Assembly (NCBI GenBank): GCA_018649625.1
Contig: JABIHN010000050.1
Location: 1 to 50,837 of the forward strand
DNA from: Fidelibacterota bacterium
GTDB taxonomy: Bacteria > Fidelibacterota > Marinisomatia > Marinisomatales > UBA1611
DNA: 50,837 nucleotides
Reading direction: 5' to 3'
Shown: piece after piece, positions 36,030 through 46,475 of the stretch
Layout of the letters: the number at the start of each line of letters is the position of its first letter
How positions within the stretch are numbered: position 1 is the first letter of the stretch
Made by a program: the position numbers and the translations under genes
The notes under the pieces: generated by a model
The model's database searches: none
Told to the model about the DNA's origin: nothing
What the model saw: only the letters and a program-made list of their open reading frames with translations

Positions 36030-37054
36030 TCTTCAGGTGCTAATAAAACTTTTCCAAAATTTTTTCTATCAGATATATATTGATGAGCTTCATCTGCTTT
36101 AGATAGCGGAAAAACAGAATCAATTTCAGGTGAAATTAATCCTTCATCTAGCCAATTGAATAAAAGTGACCCATACTTTTTAACAAGATCTTGTCGTTTT
36201 CGAATAAGTCCAAGATGAAATCCAAATACTCCTTTATTATTTGCCATTAAATTCATTGGATTAAATTTAGGCATACCAAAATACTCGGGGAGTATCTTGA
36301 AGATATTCTTTTTTGTTCCTGGAGCTGCTTTACTAAACCCATAAGATATAAGTCTCCCGAATTCAGCCAAACAATTATAACTATCTAATAAGGCTGTCCC
36401 ACCTAGAGAATCAATAATTACATCAACTCCTCTGCCTTCAGTAATATCGAGCACTCTATCCTTAAAATTTTCAGTTCTATAATCAATTAAATGCTCTACA
36501 CCCATCTCACGGATTCTGTCGTGCTTCCATCCAGATGAAGTGCCAATGATTTTCAAATTTAAATTTTTCGCAATTTGTAAGGCCGCAATACCAACGCCTC
36601 CTCCTATTCCATGGATAAGAAACCATTCTCCTTCCCGAATTGCAGCTTGATGGACCATCATTAAATAAGCAGTTAAATAATTCACAGGTAATGCTGCTGC
36701 TTTTTTTAACATTTTTATATCTACAAAAAATAATTGGTCTAGTGGAACATTCGCGTGAGTTGAATAGCCATGAAAACGAGATAACCCAACCACTGCTTTA
36801 CCAATATTATCAGTAGATATGTTCTCTCCAACTTTTTCTACGATTCCAGCTATTTCAAACCCGGGCACATAAGGCGGTTTTGGCGCTGTTGGATATAATC
36901 CCATTCGACCCATTATATCAGCGAAGTTAATGCCCGAATATTTTATTTTCACACAAACTTCACCATCTTTTGGATCTTGTAGAGTATCATCATTCAGTTT
37001 TAAAACGGTAGGAACACCGTGTTTAGTTACAAATATGGATTGGCATTGAGTCAT
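36026..37054 (-). CDS. Zinc-independent MDR-family quinone oxidoreductase (VAT1-like)
   Basis: This 342-residue medium-chain dehydrogenase has the N-terminal catalytic domain (KIKYSGINFADIMGRMGLYP, where zinc ligands are absent) and the Rossmann NADP-binding motif HGIGGGVGIAALQIAKN near residue 145. The mid-protein GRGVDVIIDSLGG motif is characteristic of quinone oxidoreductases. Length is usual. It lies at the right end of a minus-strand run, divergent from the ppiD-like gene, and overlaps the UdgB gene. Physiological substrate is unknown. Confidence 0.9.
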   Translation of the reverse strand: MTQCQSIFVTKHGVPTVLKLNDDTLQDPKDGEVCVKIKYSGINFADIMGRMGLYPTAPKPPYVPGFEIAGIVEKVGENISTDNIGKAVVGLSRFHGYSTHANVPLDQLFFVDIKMLKKAAALPVNYLTAYLMMVHQAAIREGEWFLIHGIGGGVGIAALQIAKNLNLKIIGTSSGWKHDRIREMGVEHLIDYRTENFKDRVLDITEGRGVDVIIDSLGGTALLDSYNCLAEFGRLISYGFSKAAPGTKKNIFKILPEYFGMPKFNPMNLMANNKGVFGFHLGLIRKRQDLVKKYGSLLFNWLDEGLISPEIDSVFPLSKADEAHQYISDRKNFGKVLLAPEE

Positions 37055-37189
37055 AATTAAGTATTGAAGTTATATCAATTATAGATGTCTTGCTCATTGT
37101 TTCATCAATTACCCTACTATAAATTTGCCCGCTGTTTTTCACGGTTAATCTTCAAATTATTATGATTAAAATTATATAAAGGATATTTT

Positions 37190-39019
37190 ATGGGTTTAAT
37201 GACATCTATGCGGAATAGAATGCATATCGTTTTATGGGCATTGCTTGCAATGTTCATTCTAAGTATGACTATTGGTGGACTTGTAGGTGGTGCAAATGTT
37301 ATAGACATAATTGCAGGGAAAGTCGATCCAAGAACAACAATCGCAAGAATCAACGATCAAGATATTTCACCTGATTATTTCAACCAACTTGTAAATCAAC
37401 AAATAGAGCAAGCCAGAGCCAGTGGACAAAAAATCAATGATTCTCAAATTCAACGTGCAAGAACAACTGCATGGGATAATATGCTTCAAGATGTTTTGGT
37501 CTCTCAAGAAGTAAACCGCTTGAACATTACAGCTTCTGATGATGAAGTTATTTTTCACTTAGAAAATAACCCTCCTCCATTTTTACAACAAAATCCCAGT
37601 TTCCAAACAAATGGTGCTTTTGACAGAGATAAATATTTATCAGCAATTGCTAATCCACAAGGCGATGAATGGTTACCGATTGAATCATTTATGAAAACAA
37701 CATTTATCCCCAATTTTAAATTGCAGAAAATTTTAGACGAAAGTATCATTGTAACAAAACGTGATGTAAAAAATGAATTTATTAAAAGAAATATCAATTA
37801 TACTATTTCAGGAATTCATATAACATCTGCAAAGATACCATCTGAAGAAACAAATCCTACTGACGAAGATCTTCAAGCTGAATATGAAAAAACTAAAAAT
37901 GATTTCACTCACGATGAATTAAGATCTCTTACTTATGTTTCTTGGAAAAAAGAACCATCAAAGAATGATTCAATCTCAGTGGAAAAACTTGCAACTGCAA
38001 TTTACGAACGTGCTATTGATGGAGAAGATTTTGCCACATTAGCCAATGAATATTCCGCTGATCCTGGAAATCAAGGCACTAAAGGTGGAGATCTAGGATG
38101 GTTTGGAAGAGACCAAATGGTTAAAGAATTTGATGTTGCTGCATTTTCAGCAAAAAAAGGCGACATAACAAAACCCATTAAATCAAATTTCGGATATCAT
38201 ATTATTTCGATTAGAGATAAAAAAACTGAAAATGGTAATGAACAAGTTTTAGCATCTCATATATTATTAAAAATTGAAATTACGCCAACAACACTTTCGA
38301 ATATGAAACGTGAAGCAACCTTATTTTCATATGATGCACAAGATAATGGTTTTTCTCAAGCAGTGACAGATCATGGACTAGCTACAGCAAATCATGAAAA
38401 ATTAAATAATGATAGTTTTTCAATCCGTGGTCTCGGTGGTCTCCGTGCTGGTGTTCGATTTGCATTTGATGCTAAAGTAGGAAATATCTCAGAAATCATG
38501 GAGAATGATCAGTTCTTTGCTATATTTAATCTTGATGAAATCATTCAACCTGGTATCAAATCATTCGAAGAAGTCGAATCGCAATTGAAAGGATCTTTAA
38601 AGAAAAAGAAAGTAATGGCTGCAACATTAGATAAAGCCAATAAGCTCTTAATAAATATATCCAGCAACAATCTCAAGCTAAATGATATTATCAACGATGA
38701 TGACGACTTGATAGGCATTCAAGATGAATCTAAAACACTTATACAGGGTTTTACATCTATTGGAAGAAGTAATTTTGTGACGGGCTCACTATTAGCGGCT
38801 TTACCTGGCGAGATCATTGGACCTATTGAAACTGGTCAAGGACATGCTATTTTAGAATTAAAAGAAGTTTCGACTTTAGATTCTACTGAATTCGAAGTTC
38901 AAAGAGAATCGCTGAGAAGTAATATTTTCGCACGAAAACAAAACCAATATTTCAAATCTTGGTTGGAGAATTTAAAAGAAAATGCAGAAATCGTTGATAA
39001 CCGAAATTTCTATTTCTAA
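37190..39019 (+). CDS. PpiD/SurA-like parvulin-type peptidyl-prolyl isomerase
   Basis: This 609-residue protein starts with a short cytoplasmic tail and one membrane helix (MHIVLWALLAMFILSMTIGG), as in PpiD. It has a SurA_N-like chaperone region (residues 45-210) and a parvulin domain (about 230-345) with SADPGNQGTKGGDLGWFG and FGYHIISIRDKK. A second, degenerate parvulin-like part (about 350-480) and a C-terminal part follow. It assists folding of periplasmic and outer-membrane proteins. A good AAAGGA site stands eight bases before the ATG. The strong terminator at 39038-39076 ends its message. Confidence 0.9.
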   Translation: MGLMTSMRNRMHIVLWALLAMFILSMTIGGLVGGANVIDIIAGKVDPRTTIARINDQDISPDYFNQLVNQQIEQARASGQKINDSQIQRARTTAWDNMLQDVLVSQEVNRLNITASDDEVIFHLENNPPPFLQQNPSFQTNGAFDRDKYLSAIANPQGDEWLPIESFMKTTFIPNFKLQKILDESIIVTKRDVKNEFIKRNINYTISGIHITSAKIPSEETNPTDEDLQAEYEKTKNDFTHDELRSLTYVSWKKEPSKNDSISVEKLATAIYERAIDGEDFATLANEYSADPGNQGTKGGDLGWFGRDQMVKEFDVAAFSAKKGDITKPIKSNFGYHIISIRDKKTENGNEQVLASHILLKIEITPTTLSNMKREATLFSYDAQDNGFSQAVTDHGLATANHEKLNNDSFSIRGLGGLRAGVRFAFDAKVGNISEIMENDQFFAIFNLDEIIQPGIKSFEEVESQLKGSLKKKKVMAATLDKANKLLINISSNNLKLNDIINDDDDLIGIQDESKTLIQGFTSIGRSNFVTGSLLAALPGEIIGPIETGQGHAILELKEVSTLDSTEFEVQRESLRSNIFARKQNQYFKSWLENLKENAEIVDNRNFYF

Positions 39020-39037
39020 TTAATATTATATCATGAT

Positions 39038-39076
39038 AAAAAAAAAACCCCGCTCCTTGCGGGGTTTTTTGTTTTT
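39038..39076. terminator. Bidirectional-looking Rho-independent terminator
   Basis: CCCCGC (39048-39053), five-base loop TCCTT, GCGGGG (39059-39064), flanked on the left by ten A's and on the right by six T's then GTTTTT. It ends the plus-strand ppiD-like transcript; the A tract would also serve the other strand, but no minus-strand gene reads into it here. Confidence 0.93.
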
Positions 39077-39121
39077 AGGAACATTCTATCCTTAAATTTC
39101 CACCCAAATAACTATCGACTT

Positions 39122-39886
39122 ATGACATACAAAACAATCAATCTAAAATTAGATTCAACCTTAGCCACGCTCTCTTTGAATCGCCCTGAAGTACATAATG
39201 CAATGAATGCCACCATGATGCAGGAAATAATTTCTGCAATTGAATTAGCAGGGAAAAACCCTGATATACGAATTGTTATTATAAATGGAGAAGGTCCTTC
39301 ATTTTGTGCTGGAGCAGATCTCAACATGATGAAAAATTCTGCTAATCAAACCACGGATGAAAATAAAACAGAAGCACGATTGCTAAATAGAATGTATAAA
39401 ACAATTAATGAATGTTCTAAACCTGTGCTTGGTGTAATTCATGGCTATGCCATTGGTGGAGGATTTGGTTTATGTACAGTTTGTGATATTGTAATTGCCG
39501 ATGAGAAAACTATTTTTTCACTCAGCGAAGTATTAATTGGAATTATCCCTGCAGTGATTGGTCCTTATACTGAAAGAAAAATTGGAAATTCTTGGTGGCG
39601 TGCCTTGGGAATTTCAGGTGAACGATTTGATGCTCCATTCGCAGAAAAAATTGGGCTCGTTCATTATTCTGTACCTAAAATAGAAATGGATAATATGATT
39701 AAACACGTCATTCAACAACTCATGAAAGGTGGTCCAATTTCACAATCTATATTTAAAGAATATATAAGAAACATGGATCAATTAAATTCAACAGATGTAA
39801 TAGCCAATGTTCGGTCTAGCCCCGAAGGCCAAGAAGGATTAGCTGCTTTTCTAGAAAAGAGAAAACCAAACTGGAATCAAAAATAA
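39122..39886 (+). CDS. Enoyl-CoA hydratase family protein, probable methylglutaconyl-CoA hydratase
   Basis: This 254-residue crotonase-fold enzyme shows NRPEVHNAMNATMM, the oxyanion-hole loop GPSFCAGADLNMM near residue 60, and GVIHGYAIGGGFGLCTVCD near 100-118. The helix with the catalytic Glu is FSLSEVLIGIIPAVIGPY. In the leucine pathway this enzyme hydrates 3-methylglutaconyl-CoA to HMG-CoA. The name comes from its place before HMG-CoA lyase and the carboxylase gene; sequence alone fixes only the crotonase family. No clear ribosome-binding site before the ATG. Confidence 0.88.
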   Translation: MTYKTINLKLDSTLATLSLNRPEVHNAMNATMMQEIISAIELAGKNPDIRIVIINGEGPSFCAGADLNMMKNSANQTTDENKTEARLLNRMYKTINECSKPVLGVIHGYAIGGGFGLCTVCDIVIADEKTIFSLSEVLIGIIPAVIGPYTERKIGNSWWRALGISGERFDAPFAEKIGLVHYSVPKIEMDNMIKHVIQQLMKGGPISQSIFKEYIRNMDQLNSTDVIANVRSSPEGQEGLAAFLEKRKPNWNQK

Positions 39887-39887
39887 G

Positions 39888-40775
39888 TTGTCTTCTTACC
39901 CTTCTTCAGTAAAACTTGTAGAAGTTGGACCACGGGATGGTCTCCAAAGCATTGTAAATATTATTTCTACAGAGGAAAAAGTTAATTACATTAATCTTTT
40001 ATCAGATGCTGGAATGCAAGAAATTGAAGTGACCAGCTTTGTTTCACCTAAATGGATTCCACAACTTGCAGATGCAACCGATGTTTCAATATTAATTAAT
40101 CAAATACCTGATACGTGTTATACGGCTCTTGTACCGAACTTACACGGGCTTAAAAATGCAGTTGATTCTAAATATAAATCTGTTGCAGTATTTACCACAG
40201 TTAGTGAAACGTTCTCTCAGAAAAACACAAATTGTTCAATACAAGAAAGTTTTAAACGCTTGAATTTTATGCAACCAATTTGGGAAGAAAGCAATCTTCG
40301 AGTTCGTGGTTATATTTCCACAGTTTGGCATTGCCCTTATGAAGGTATTATTCAATATGATTCTATTTTAGATTCTATATCTAAATATTTGGACCTTGGC
40401 ATCACAGAAATATCATTAGGAGATACAATTGGAAAAGCAACTCCGGATGAGGTTAGGTGGCTTTTGGATAAAATATTAGCAAAATGGCCGCCGAATATAT
40501 TCGCACTTCATTTTCACGATACTTTTGGTTCTGCAGAAGAAAATATTCAAGCGGGATTAGAATTTGAAATTTCCATTTTTGATGGTTCAACCGGTGGTAT
40601 TGGTGGATGTCCCTATGCAGAAGGTTCGTCTGGAAATATCGCAACAGAAGCCATCAATTCATTATGCAATTCGCTGGGAATTGAGACTGGTATTCAACCT
40701 GAAAAATTAAATATAGCAGCCAATTTTATTCAAAATCTTGTTAATAAGGAATCACGTAATTATGCCAAAGATTGA
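39888..40775 (+). CDS. Hydroxymethylglutaryl-CoA lyase
   Basis: This 295-residue TIM-barrel enzyme starts with TTG one base after the upstream stop. The N-terminus is [14 protein letters not shown] (metal-binding Asp), followed by [19 protein letters not shown]. Later come [34 protein letters not shown] (metal His) and [19 protein letters not shown], which carries the catalytic Cys loop of HMG-CoA lyases. It splits HMG-CoA into acetoacetate and acetyl-CoA, the last step of leucine breakdown. The proteins of this cluster are plausibly one pathway. Confidence 0.92.
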   Translation: MSSYPSSVKLVEVGPRDGLQSIVNIISTEEKVNYINLLSDAGMQEIEVTSFVSPKWIPQLADATDVSILINQIPDTCYTALVPNLHGLKNAVDSKYKSVAVFTTVSETFSQKNTNCSIQESFKRLNFMQPIWEESNLRVRGYISTVWHCPYEGIIQYDSILDSISKYLDLGITEISLGDTIGKATPDEVRWLLDKILAKWPPNIFALHFHDTFGSAEENIQAGLEFEISIFDGSTGGIGGCPYAEGSSGNIATEAINSLCNSLGIETGIQPEKLNIAANFIQNLVNKESRNYAKD

Positions 40776-42360
40776 AACACGAATCGATCCAAGCTCTGAA
40801 AAATATATGTCCAATTATGACTTTCATAAATCATTATCAGATGAATTAATATCCGAAATAAAAAAAGTTTTAGAAATGGGGCCACCTCATCGAATTGAAA
40901 AGCATCATAAACGAGGAAAGCTAACTGCGAGGGAACGTATTGAAAAATTAAAAGACCCAAATACCAATTTTTTAGAATTTTCTGAATTGGCAGCTTATGA
41001 TATTTATGACGATTCTATTCCAGCAGCTGGTATTATTACAGGAATTATTACAATACATGGTCATTCTTGTATTGTTGTTGCAAACGATGCAACTGTTAAG
41101 GGTGGCACCTATTATCCGCTTACGGTAAAAAAACATCTTAGAGCCCAAGAAATTGCATTTGAAAATAAACTTCCATGCATCTATCTTGTGGATAGCGGTG
41201 GCGCCTATCTTCCTAAACAAGATGAAGTTTTCCCTGATAGAGATCATTTTGGAAGAATCTTTTATAATCAAGCTAGAATGAGCGCAAATGGAATTCAGCA
41301 AATTGCATCAGTAATGGGTTCCTGTACAGCCGGAGGAGCTTATGTTCCTGCCATGAGCGATGAAGCAATTATTGTTAATGGTACTGGGACTATATTTTTA
41401 GGAGGGCCACCATTGGTAAAGGCTGCAATTGGTGAAACCGCGACACCAGAAGAATTAGGCGGCGCGAAACTTCATACTCGATTTAGTGGTGTAGCAGATC
41501 ATTTTGCAGAAAATGATGATGATGCACTTAATAAAATACGCGGTATCGTTAATCATTTTCCACAAAACAATCAGGTTGATTTAGAATACGACGAACCAAT
41601 TTATGATCAAGATGAATTATTCGGAATTTTATCAAAGAGTCATAGAATACCATTTGATGTTCATGAAGTAATTGCAAGAATAGTAGATGGATCCAATTTT
41701 GAAGAATTCAAAGCTGATTATGGAAAAACTCTAGTTACAGGTTTTTGCAAAATCGGAGGTGAATCTGTAGGGATTGTTGCAAATAATGGTGTGCTTTTTA
41801 GTCAAACAGCTTTAAAAGGTGCTCACTTTGTTGAAATTTGTTGCCAACGTAAAATCCCTCTACTTTTTCTTCAAAATATAACTGGTTTTATGGTGGGTAA
41901 AAAAGCCGAAGCAGGTGGAATTGCAAAAGACGGTGCAAAAATGGTTCAGGCAGTCTCTACTGCAAACGTTCCAAAATTAACTATTATTATAGGCGGTAGC
42001 TTTGGCGCTGGGAATTATGCAATGAGTGGCCGTGCTTATCAACCACGATTTCTCTGGATGTGGCCAAATGCACGTATTTCAGTTATGGGTGGCGATCAAG
42101 CTTCAAATGTTTTAGCAACAATAAAAAGTGATCAATTAAACGCTCAGGGAAAACAGATTTCCCCAGAAGAGTTAGATGCAGTTAAAAAACCCATTTTAAA
42201 AAAATACGAGAAAGAAGGTCATCCATATTATTCTAGTGCTCGACTATGGGATGATGGTGTTATTCGACCAATTGATACAAGAAAAATATTAATTCAAGCT
42301 CTAAAAGCTATAAAAAACAATCCTATTTCCGACACTAAATTTCCGGTTTTTCGAATGTAA
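40762..42360 (+). CDS. Acyl-CoA carboxylase beta subunit, probably methylcrotonyl-CoA carboxylase
   Basis: The ATG at 40762 is preferred to TTG 40738, giving 532 residues; it overlaps the lyase gene by 14 bases. It is a carboxyltransferase of the crotonase-like fold with two halves: [40 protein letters not shown], and in the second half [19 protein letters not shown] and [20 protein letters not shown]. The [20 protein letters not shown] segment is closest to the methylcrotonyl-CoA type. It carboxylates the acyl-CoA bound by its partner. The biotin-carrying alpha subunit is not in this window. Confidence 0.9.
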   Translation: MPKIETRIDPSSEKYMSNYDFHKSLSDELISEIKKVLEMGPPHRIEKHHKRGKLTARERIEKLKDPNTNFLEFSELAAYDIYDDSIPAAGIITGIITIHGHSCIVVANDATVKGGTYYPLTVKKHLRAQEIAFENKLPCIYLVDSGGAYLPKQDEVFPDRDHFGRIFYNQARMSANGIQQIASVMGSCTAGGAYVPAMSDEAIIVNGTGTIFLGGPPLVKAAIGETATPEELGGAKLHTRFSGVADHFAENDDDALNKIRGIVNHFPQNNQVDLEYDEPIYDQDELFGILSKSHRIPFDVHEVIARIVDGSNFEEFKADYGKTLVTGFCKIGGESVGIVANNGVLFSQTALKGAHFVEICCQRKIPLLFLQNITGFMVGKKAEAGGIAKDGAKMVQAVSTANVPKLTIIIGGSFGAGNYAMSGRAYQPRFLWMWPNARISVMGGDQASNVLATIKSDQLNAQGKQISPEELDAVKKPILKKYEKEGHPYYSSARLWDDGVIRPIDTRKILIQALKAIKNNPISDTKFPVFRM

Positions 42361-42374
42361 ATCTAGTCGAAAAT

Positions 42375-42734
42375 TTATATTCGTTTTAATAATACTTTTT
42401 TCTTTATTTGATATTCTTCTGCTGTAATGAGACCGTCATCTTTCAGTTTAGCCAACTTTTCAATTTGTTCAATAATTTTTAAAACTGACTCTTGATTGGA
42501 ATCATGTTTTTTATCGTCAATGATGATTAATTGTTCATGATGGGAACAGTCTTGCCACCAATGATTTCGACGATTCCAATGCCAATTTACGCCTAAATAA
42601 GCTTGATGAGTGCGATGTCTTACACTTGAATGTTTTCTATGCTTTTTATAGTGATGGGTTTTATGATTCCGGTTTTCTGATAATCCTATCGAAATCAAGA
42701 ATAGGACTGTGAAAATTAATTTTATGATATTCAT
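42375..42734 (-). CDS. Small secreted His/Trp-rich protein with SHOCT-like tail
   Basis: This 119-residue protein has a signal peptide (MNIIKLIFTVLFLISIGLS) and then a region rich in His, Lys, Arg and Trp (NHKTHHYKKHRKHSSVRH, WHWNRRNHWWQDC). The C-terminal 35 residues, IEKLAKLKDDGLITAEEYQI and after, match the short SHOCT motif (LxKLxxLKDxGxITxxEF/Y). It is convergent with the carboxylase gene, 14 bases away. It might bind metal through the His cluster, but that is inference. Confidence 0.7.
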   Translation of the reverse strand: MNIIKLIFTVLFLISIGLSENRNHKTHHYKKHRKHSSVRHRTHQAYLGVNWHWNRRNHWWQDCSHHEQLIIIDDKKHDSNQESVLKIIEQIEKLAKLKDDGLITAEEYQIKKKVLLKRI

Positions 42735-42799
42735 GGGAATTACCGTTCTATTATTAATTCAATTGACCCACTAAACCCTGATAAGTTAAAAAATACTAC

Positions 42800-43228
42800 T
42801 TATTTATTATATTTATACTGGGATCTTAATAATCTAAGATTGGCGGTTTTTTGCTCTCCATCTTGTACCAAAGAAACAACTCTTAAGGCTTCAAAGAGTG
42901 GAATATTTAAATTATCTGAATTTGTATAAAATGCATCCATATGAAGGGCAATAATTTTCAAATTATACCCCACTTCTTCTGATCGATATTCATCTGTAAT
43001 TTCATAAAATCGTTCAATATAATAAGGCTCAACCCAGTTATTTTCATGTAGGAATTGTTTTTTTACTTCTGCCCTATGATGAGATTTTAATTTTGAAATA
43101 GCTCCGTATGCCCCATTGATAAAAGCTATTTTCTCTTCTTGAGAATATTCACCCCAAAAGTCAGCAGGTGTAAAATTCTGCGCCCAAATGGGTGTGATGA
43201 ATAAAATAAATAATAGTTTTATTATCAT
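42800..43228 (-). CDS. Unknown secreted protein
   Basis: This 142-residue protein begins MIIKLLFILFITPIWAQNFT, a signal peptide, and continues as a mainly helical domain (WGEYSQEEKIAFINGAYGAI, NLKIIALHMDAFYTNSDNLN). It has no catalytic motif I recognise. Its ATG overlaps the nadE stop by four bases, so it is expressed with nadE although the functions have no evident link. Confidence 0.6.
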   Translation of the reverse strand: MIIKLLFILFITPIWAQNFTPADFWGEYSQEEKIAFINGAYGAISKLKSHHRAEVKKQFLHENNWVEPYYIERFYEITDEYRSEEVGYNLKIIALHMDAFYTNSDNLNIPLFEALRVVSLVQDGEQKTANLRLLRSQYKYNK

Positions 43229-44838
43229 TTTCTTTTACCTTTGTAATGATTTATGATTGGAATTCTGCGACCTAAACCAAATGCTTTAGATGAAACTCGA
43301 AGACCTGGAGCTGCTTGACGACGTTTATATTCATTGATTCGAATTTTTTGATATAACGAATTTACTAAATCGGGATCAGCGCCATTTTTTATCAAATCAG
43401 CTTGAGATTTTCGTTCTTCAACTATGGAATCAACCAACGGACTTACCAAATCATAGTCAAATGGATCAACTTGATTAGGTGCTAATTCTGCAGAAGGCGG
43501 TTTGGTTATACTTCCAATTGGGATTCGCCCTGGCATAACCTTATTTACCCATTTAGATAGCGCGTAAACATCTGATTTGCTTAAATCTGAAATAACTGCC
43601 AATCCACCACTCATGTCACCGTATAAGGTACAATATCCTAAGGCTAATTCAGTTTTATTTCCGGTTGATAAAACCATCCATCCAAATTTATTTGATAATG
43701 CCATTAAAAGATTTCCTCTTGCTCTGGCTTGGATGTTCTCTTCGGCAACATTTGGGTCTAATCCAAGAAAATGTGGATAAAGGACTTTTTCTAATCCTTC
43801 AACTGCTTCTTGAATAGGAATCATTCTATAATCGATTCCTAAATTTTCGGCTAATTCCTGTGCATCGGAAAGACTATGATCACTAGAATACTTGGACGGT
43901 AAAGAAATACCATGGATGTTATTTTCTCCCAAAGCGTCCGTAGCGATAGCAGCAACCAAAGCACTATCAATTCCTCCGGATAAACCAATAACAGCTTCCT
44001 TATGTCCGGATTTTTTAAAATAATCTGAAACACCAAGACATAATGCTCGATACATTTTTTCTTCTCTTGCTGTTTCGGTTAATTCGACTTTAACATCTGA
44101 ATCAAGCGTAACAAAAATGATTTCTTCTTCAAATACTTTACCTTGGCCAATACAATCACCTGAAGCCGAAAATGCTAATGATTCACCATCAAATATTAAT
44201 TCATCTTGCGCACCGACCATATTACAATATAAATAAGGAAGTCCAGTTTTAGATATTTTTTCAAGAATAACATCCTTTCTATTATTTAATCTTCCTTCAT
44301 GATAAGGAGAGGCAGAAATATTTATTAAAATATCAGCACCTAATTTTTTTTGAACTTCACTGACTTTACAATCGTAATTATGATCCCAAAGATCTTCACA
44401 AATCTGAATGCCAATATTTACTCTTTTACCTGAAATATTTACGGAGACGACTTTCGGTTCACGTCCTTTTGTGAAATATCGATCTTCATCGAAGACATCA
44501 TAAGTTGGGAGTAATATTTTGTCTGTAATAGATTGAATTTTACCATCATAACAAACAGCAGCAGAATTATATAAATTCCCATTTTCTTTTTTGACAAATC
44601 CAAGAATAATTGGAATAGTTGATTGAGCAGCAATTGTATCTAAAATATGTAAGTTCTGATGAATAAACCCATCTTCCCATAATAAATCTTGAGGAGGATA
44701 TCCAGTTATAACTAATTCTGGAAATACAACAATATCTGCATTGCGATTAATACTTTCTACGTAATTCTTTAAAATTAAATCACGATTATAATCAAAAGAA
44801 CCTACCGTTGGATTAATTTGGCAAAGTGCAATTTTCAT
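43225..44838 (-). CDS. nadE: Glutamine-dependent NAD+ synthase
   Basis: From ATG 44838 (one-base overlap with the acylphosphatase stop; 44847 is a worse start) the protein has 537 residues. The nitrilase-like glutaminase domain shows VFPELVITGYPP (Glu), KILLPTYDVFDE (Lys) and GIQICEDLWDH (Cys). The synthetase domain has AVIGLSGGIDSALVAAIATD and GNKTELALGYCTLYGDMSGG. It amidates nicotinic acid adenine dinucleotide to NAD using ATP and glutamine. Complete and normal in length. Confidence 0.97.
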   Translation of the reverse strand: MKIALCQINPTVGSFDYNRDLILKNYVESINRNADIVVFPELVITGYPPQDLLWEDGFIHQNLHILDTIAAQSTIPIILGFVKKENGNLYNSAAVCYDGKIQSITDKILLPTYDVFDEDRYFTKGREPKVVSVNISGKRVNIGIQICEDLWDHNYDCKVSEVQKKLGADILINISASPYHEGRLNNRKDVILEKISKTGLPYLYCNMVGAQDELIFDGESLAFSASGDCIGQGKVFEEEIIFVTLDSDVKVELTETAREEKMYRALCLGVSDYFKKSGHKEAVIGLSGGIDSALVAAIATDALGENNIHGISLPSKYSSDHSLSDAQELAENLGIDYRMIPIQEAVEGLEKVLYPHFLGLDPNVAEENIQARARGNLLMALSNKFGWMVLSTGNKTELALGYCTLYGDMSGGLAVISDLSKSDVYALSKWVNKVMPGRIPIGSITKPPSAELAPNQVDPFDYDLVSPLVDSIVEERKSQADLIKNGADPDLVNSLYQKIRINEYKRRQAAPGLRVSSKAFGLGRRIPIINHYKGKRK

Positions 44839-45107
44839 TAGATACATTTGAAGGTTAAAAACTCAGATGTTGAATTCAGCCATTCTACTTTTAAATCTTT
44901 TACTTTTGAGTTTGGAGATCCATGATTCAACCAATCTGATAACTTCAAAAGAGAATTTTCTTTTCCTTCAGCAATTAATTCGACTTCTCCAGTCGAAAGG
45001 TTTTTAACCCAACCTTTCAATTCTAGTTCAAGTGCTTTAATCCGTGTGTATTTACGGAACCACACACCTTGTACACGACCAGAAATAATTGCATGTATTC
45101 TATCCAT
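44838..45107 (-). CDS. acyP: Acylphosphatase
   Basis: From ATG 45107 (TTG 45119 is the alternative) the product is 89 residues. GRVQGVWFRKYTRIKAL contains the conserved catalytic Arg in VWFR, and LKGWVKNLSTGEVELIAEG holds the catalytic Asn. It hydrolyses acylphosphates such as acetyl phosphate and carbamoyl phosphate. It is coupled to nadE by TAATG. Confidence 0.94.
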   Translation of the reverse strand: MDRIHAIISGRVQGVWFRKYTRIKALELELKGWVKNLSTGEVELIAEGKENSLLKLSDWLNHGSPNSKVKDLKVEWLNSTSEFLTFKCI

Positions 45108-45143
45108 GATTGAGTTCAAATTTTAATGAGAAGCTTCCTCGCA

Positions 45144-46439
45144 TTATGGTTCAAGCCTTGACATGGTTCTTGGAAAAGGAATCGTTTCTCGAATATGTTT
45201 TGTACCACAAATCCAAGCAACAGTTCGTTCTAAACCGAGTCCAAAACCTGAATGTGGAACTGAACCAAATTTTCGAAGATCCAAATACCATTTGAAAGGT
45301 TCTAATGGTAAATCATGATGTCGAATTGTATTAATTAAAATATCAATATCATCTTCACGTTGTCCGCCTCCAATCATTTCGCCATATCCTTCTGGAGCAA
45401 TCATATCTACGCCTAATGCAAGATCATTATTGTGTTCATCTCGTTTCATATAAAAAGCTTTTATACCTGCAGGCCATCGATGAACCATAATCGGTTTATC
45501 GAACTGTTCAGATAATAAAGTTTCATGAGCAGCACCAAAATCATGACCATATTCGAAATCACTTCCTTTTTCTTTTAATATTTTAGCAGCTTCATCATAT
45601 GTAATTCTTGGGAATGGTGGAATTATTCCTTCAAGTTTTGACACATCACGCTCTAGAGTTTTCAATTCAGGTTGACATTGTTCCAGTACCCTATGAATAA
45701 TTGCTCCCACTAAATTTTCTGCCCAAGTCATGTTTTCATCTAAATCCACATAAGCCATTTCTGGCTCTACCATCCAAAATTCTGTAAGATGACGTCGAGT
45801 TTTTGATTTTTCAGCACGAAATGTTGGACCAAAACAATAAGTTTTTCCAAATGCGGTTGCTCCAGCTTCTTGATAAAGTTGACCACTTTGAGTTAAGTAT
45901 GCCGAACGTTCAAAATAATCGACTTCAAATAAAGTGGTAGTTCCTTCAACTGCATTTCCAGTAAAAATTGGAGAATCAATTAATGTAAATCCATGATCAT
46001 CAAAGAAATCACGTATTGCTTTAACAATTTGATGACGAACACGCATGATAGCATTTTGTCTTTTTGATCTTAACCATAAATGTCGATTCGACATTAAAAA
46101 ATCTGCACCGTGTTCCTTTGGTGATATTGGGAATTCTTCCGTTACATGATTCACAACATGAATCTCTTTGATTCCCAATTCATACCCGCCAACAGATCGA
46201 GGCTCTTTTCGAACTGTGCCAGTCAAAATAACGGAATCTTCTTGATTCAAATCCTGCTCAAGATTGAATGATTCATCGGTTGCTTCACCTTTGACAACAA
46301 CTCCTTGGACTAAACCAGTTCCATCTCTAAAAATTAGAAACCAAATTTTCCCAATATTTCTTGTATTATATACCCATCCTTTCAGCTGGACTTCTTGACC
46401 TTCAAATTTATCAAGTTGATTAATTGTTACAGTTTTCAT
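45144..46439 (-). CDS. asnS: Asparaginyl-tRNA synthetase
   Basis: This 431-residue class IIb enzyme has an N-terminal OB anticodon-binding domain ([20 protein letters not shown]), motif 2 ([20 protein letters not shown]) and motif 3 ([19 protein letters not shown]). [12 protein letters not shown]-type text ([13 protein letters not shown]) is usual for AsnRS. It charges tRNA-Asn. A clear GAGGAG site stands just before the ATG. Present, complete; the gene may start a short operon with acyP, nadE and the small secreted gene. Confidence 0.97.
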   Translation of the reverse strand: MKTVTINQLDKFEGQEVQLKGWVYNTRNIGKIWFLIFRDGTGLVQGVVVKGEATDESFNLEQDLNQEDSVILTGTVRKEPRSVGGYELGIKEIHVVNHVTEEFPISPKEHGADFLMSNRHLWLRSKRQNAIMRVRHQIVKAIRDFFDDHGFTLIDSPIFTGNAVEGTTTLFEVDYFERSAYLTQSGQLYQEAGATAFGKTYCFGPTFRAEKSKTRRHLTEFWMVEPEMAYVDLDENMTWAENLVGAIIHRVLEQCQPELKTLERDVSKLEGIIPPFPRITYDEAAKILKEKGSDFEYGHDFGAAHETLLSEQFDKPIMVHRWPAGIKAFYMKRDEHNNDLALGVDMIAPEGYGEMIGGGQREDDIDILINTIRHHDLPLEPFKWYLDLRKFGSVPHSGFGLGLERTVAWICGTKHIRETIPFPRTMSRLEP

Positions 46440-46475
46440 TTTCTCCTCATTAATTTATAATAATTTTAAATAATT

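Noticed and set aside
37097-37123. TTGTTT and TATAAA as the promoter of the PpiD-like gene
   Set aside because: The spacing is only 15 bases and the gap is AT-rich, so the match is not better than chance.
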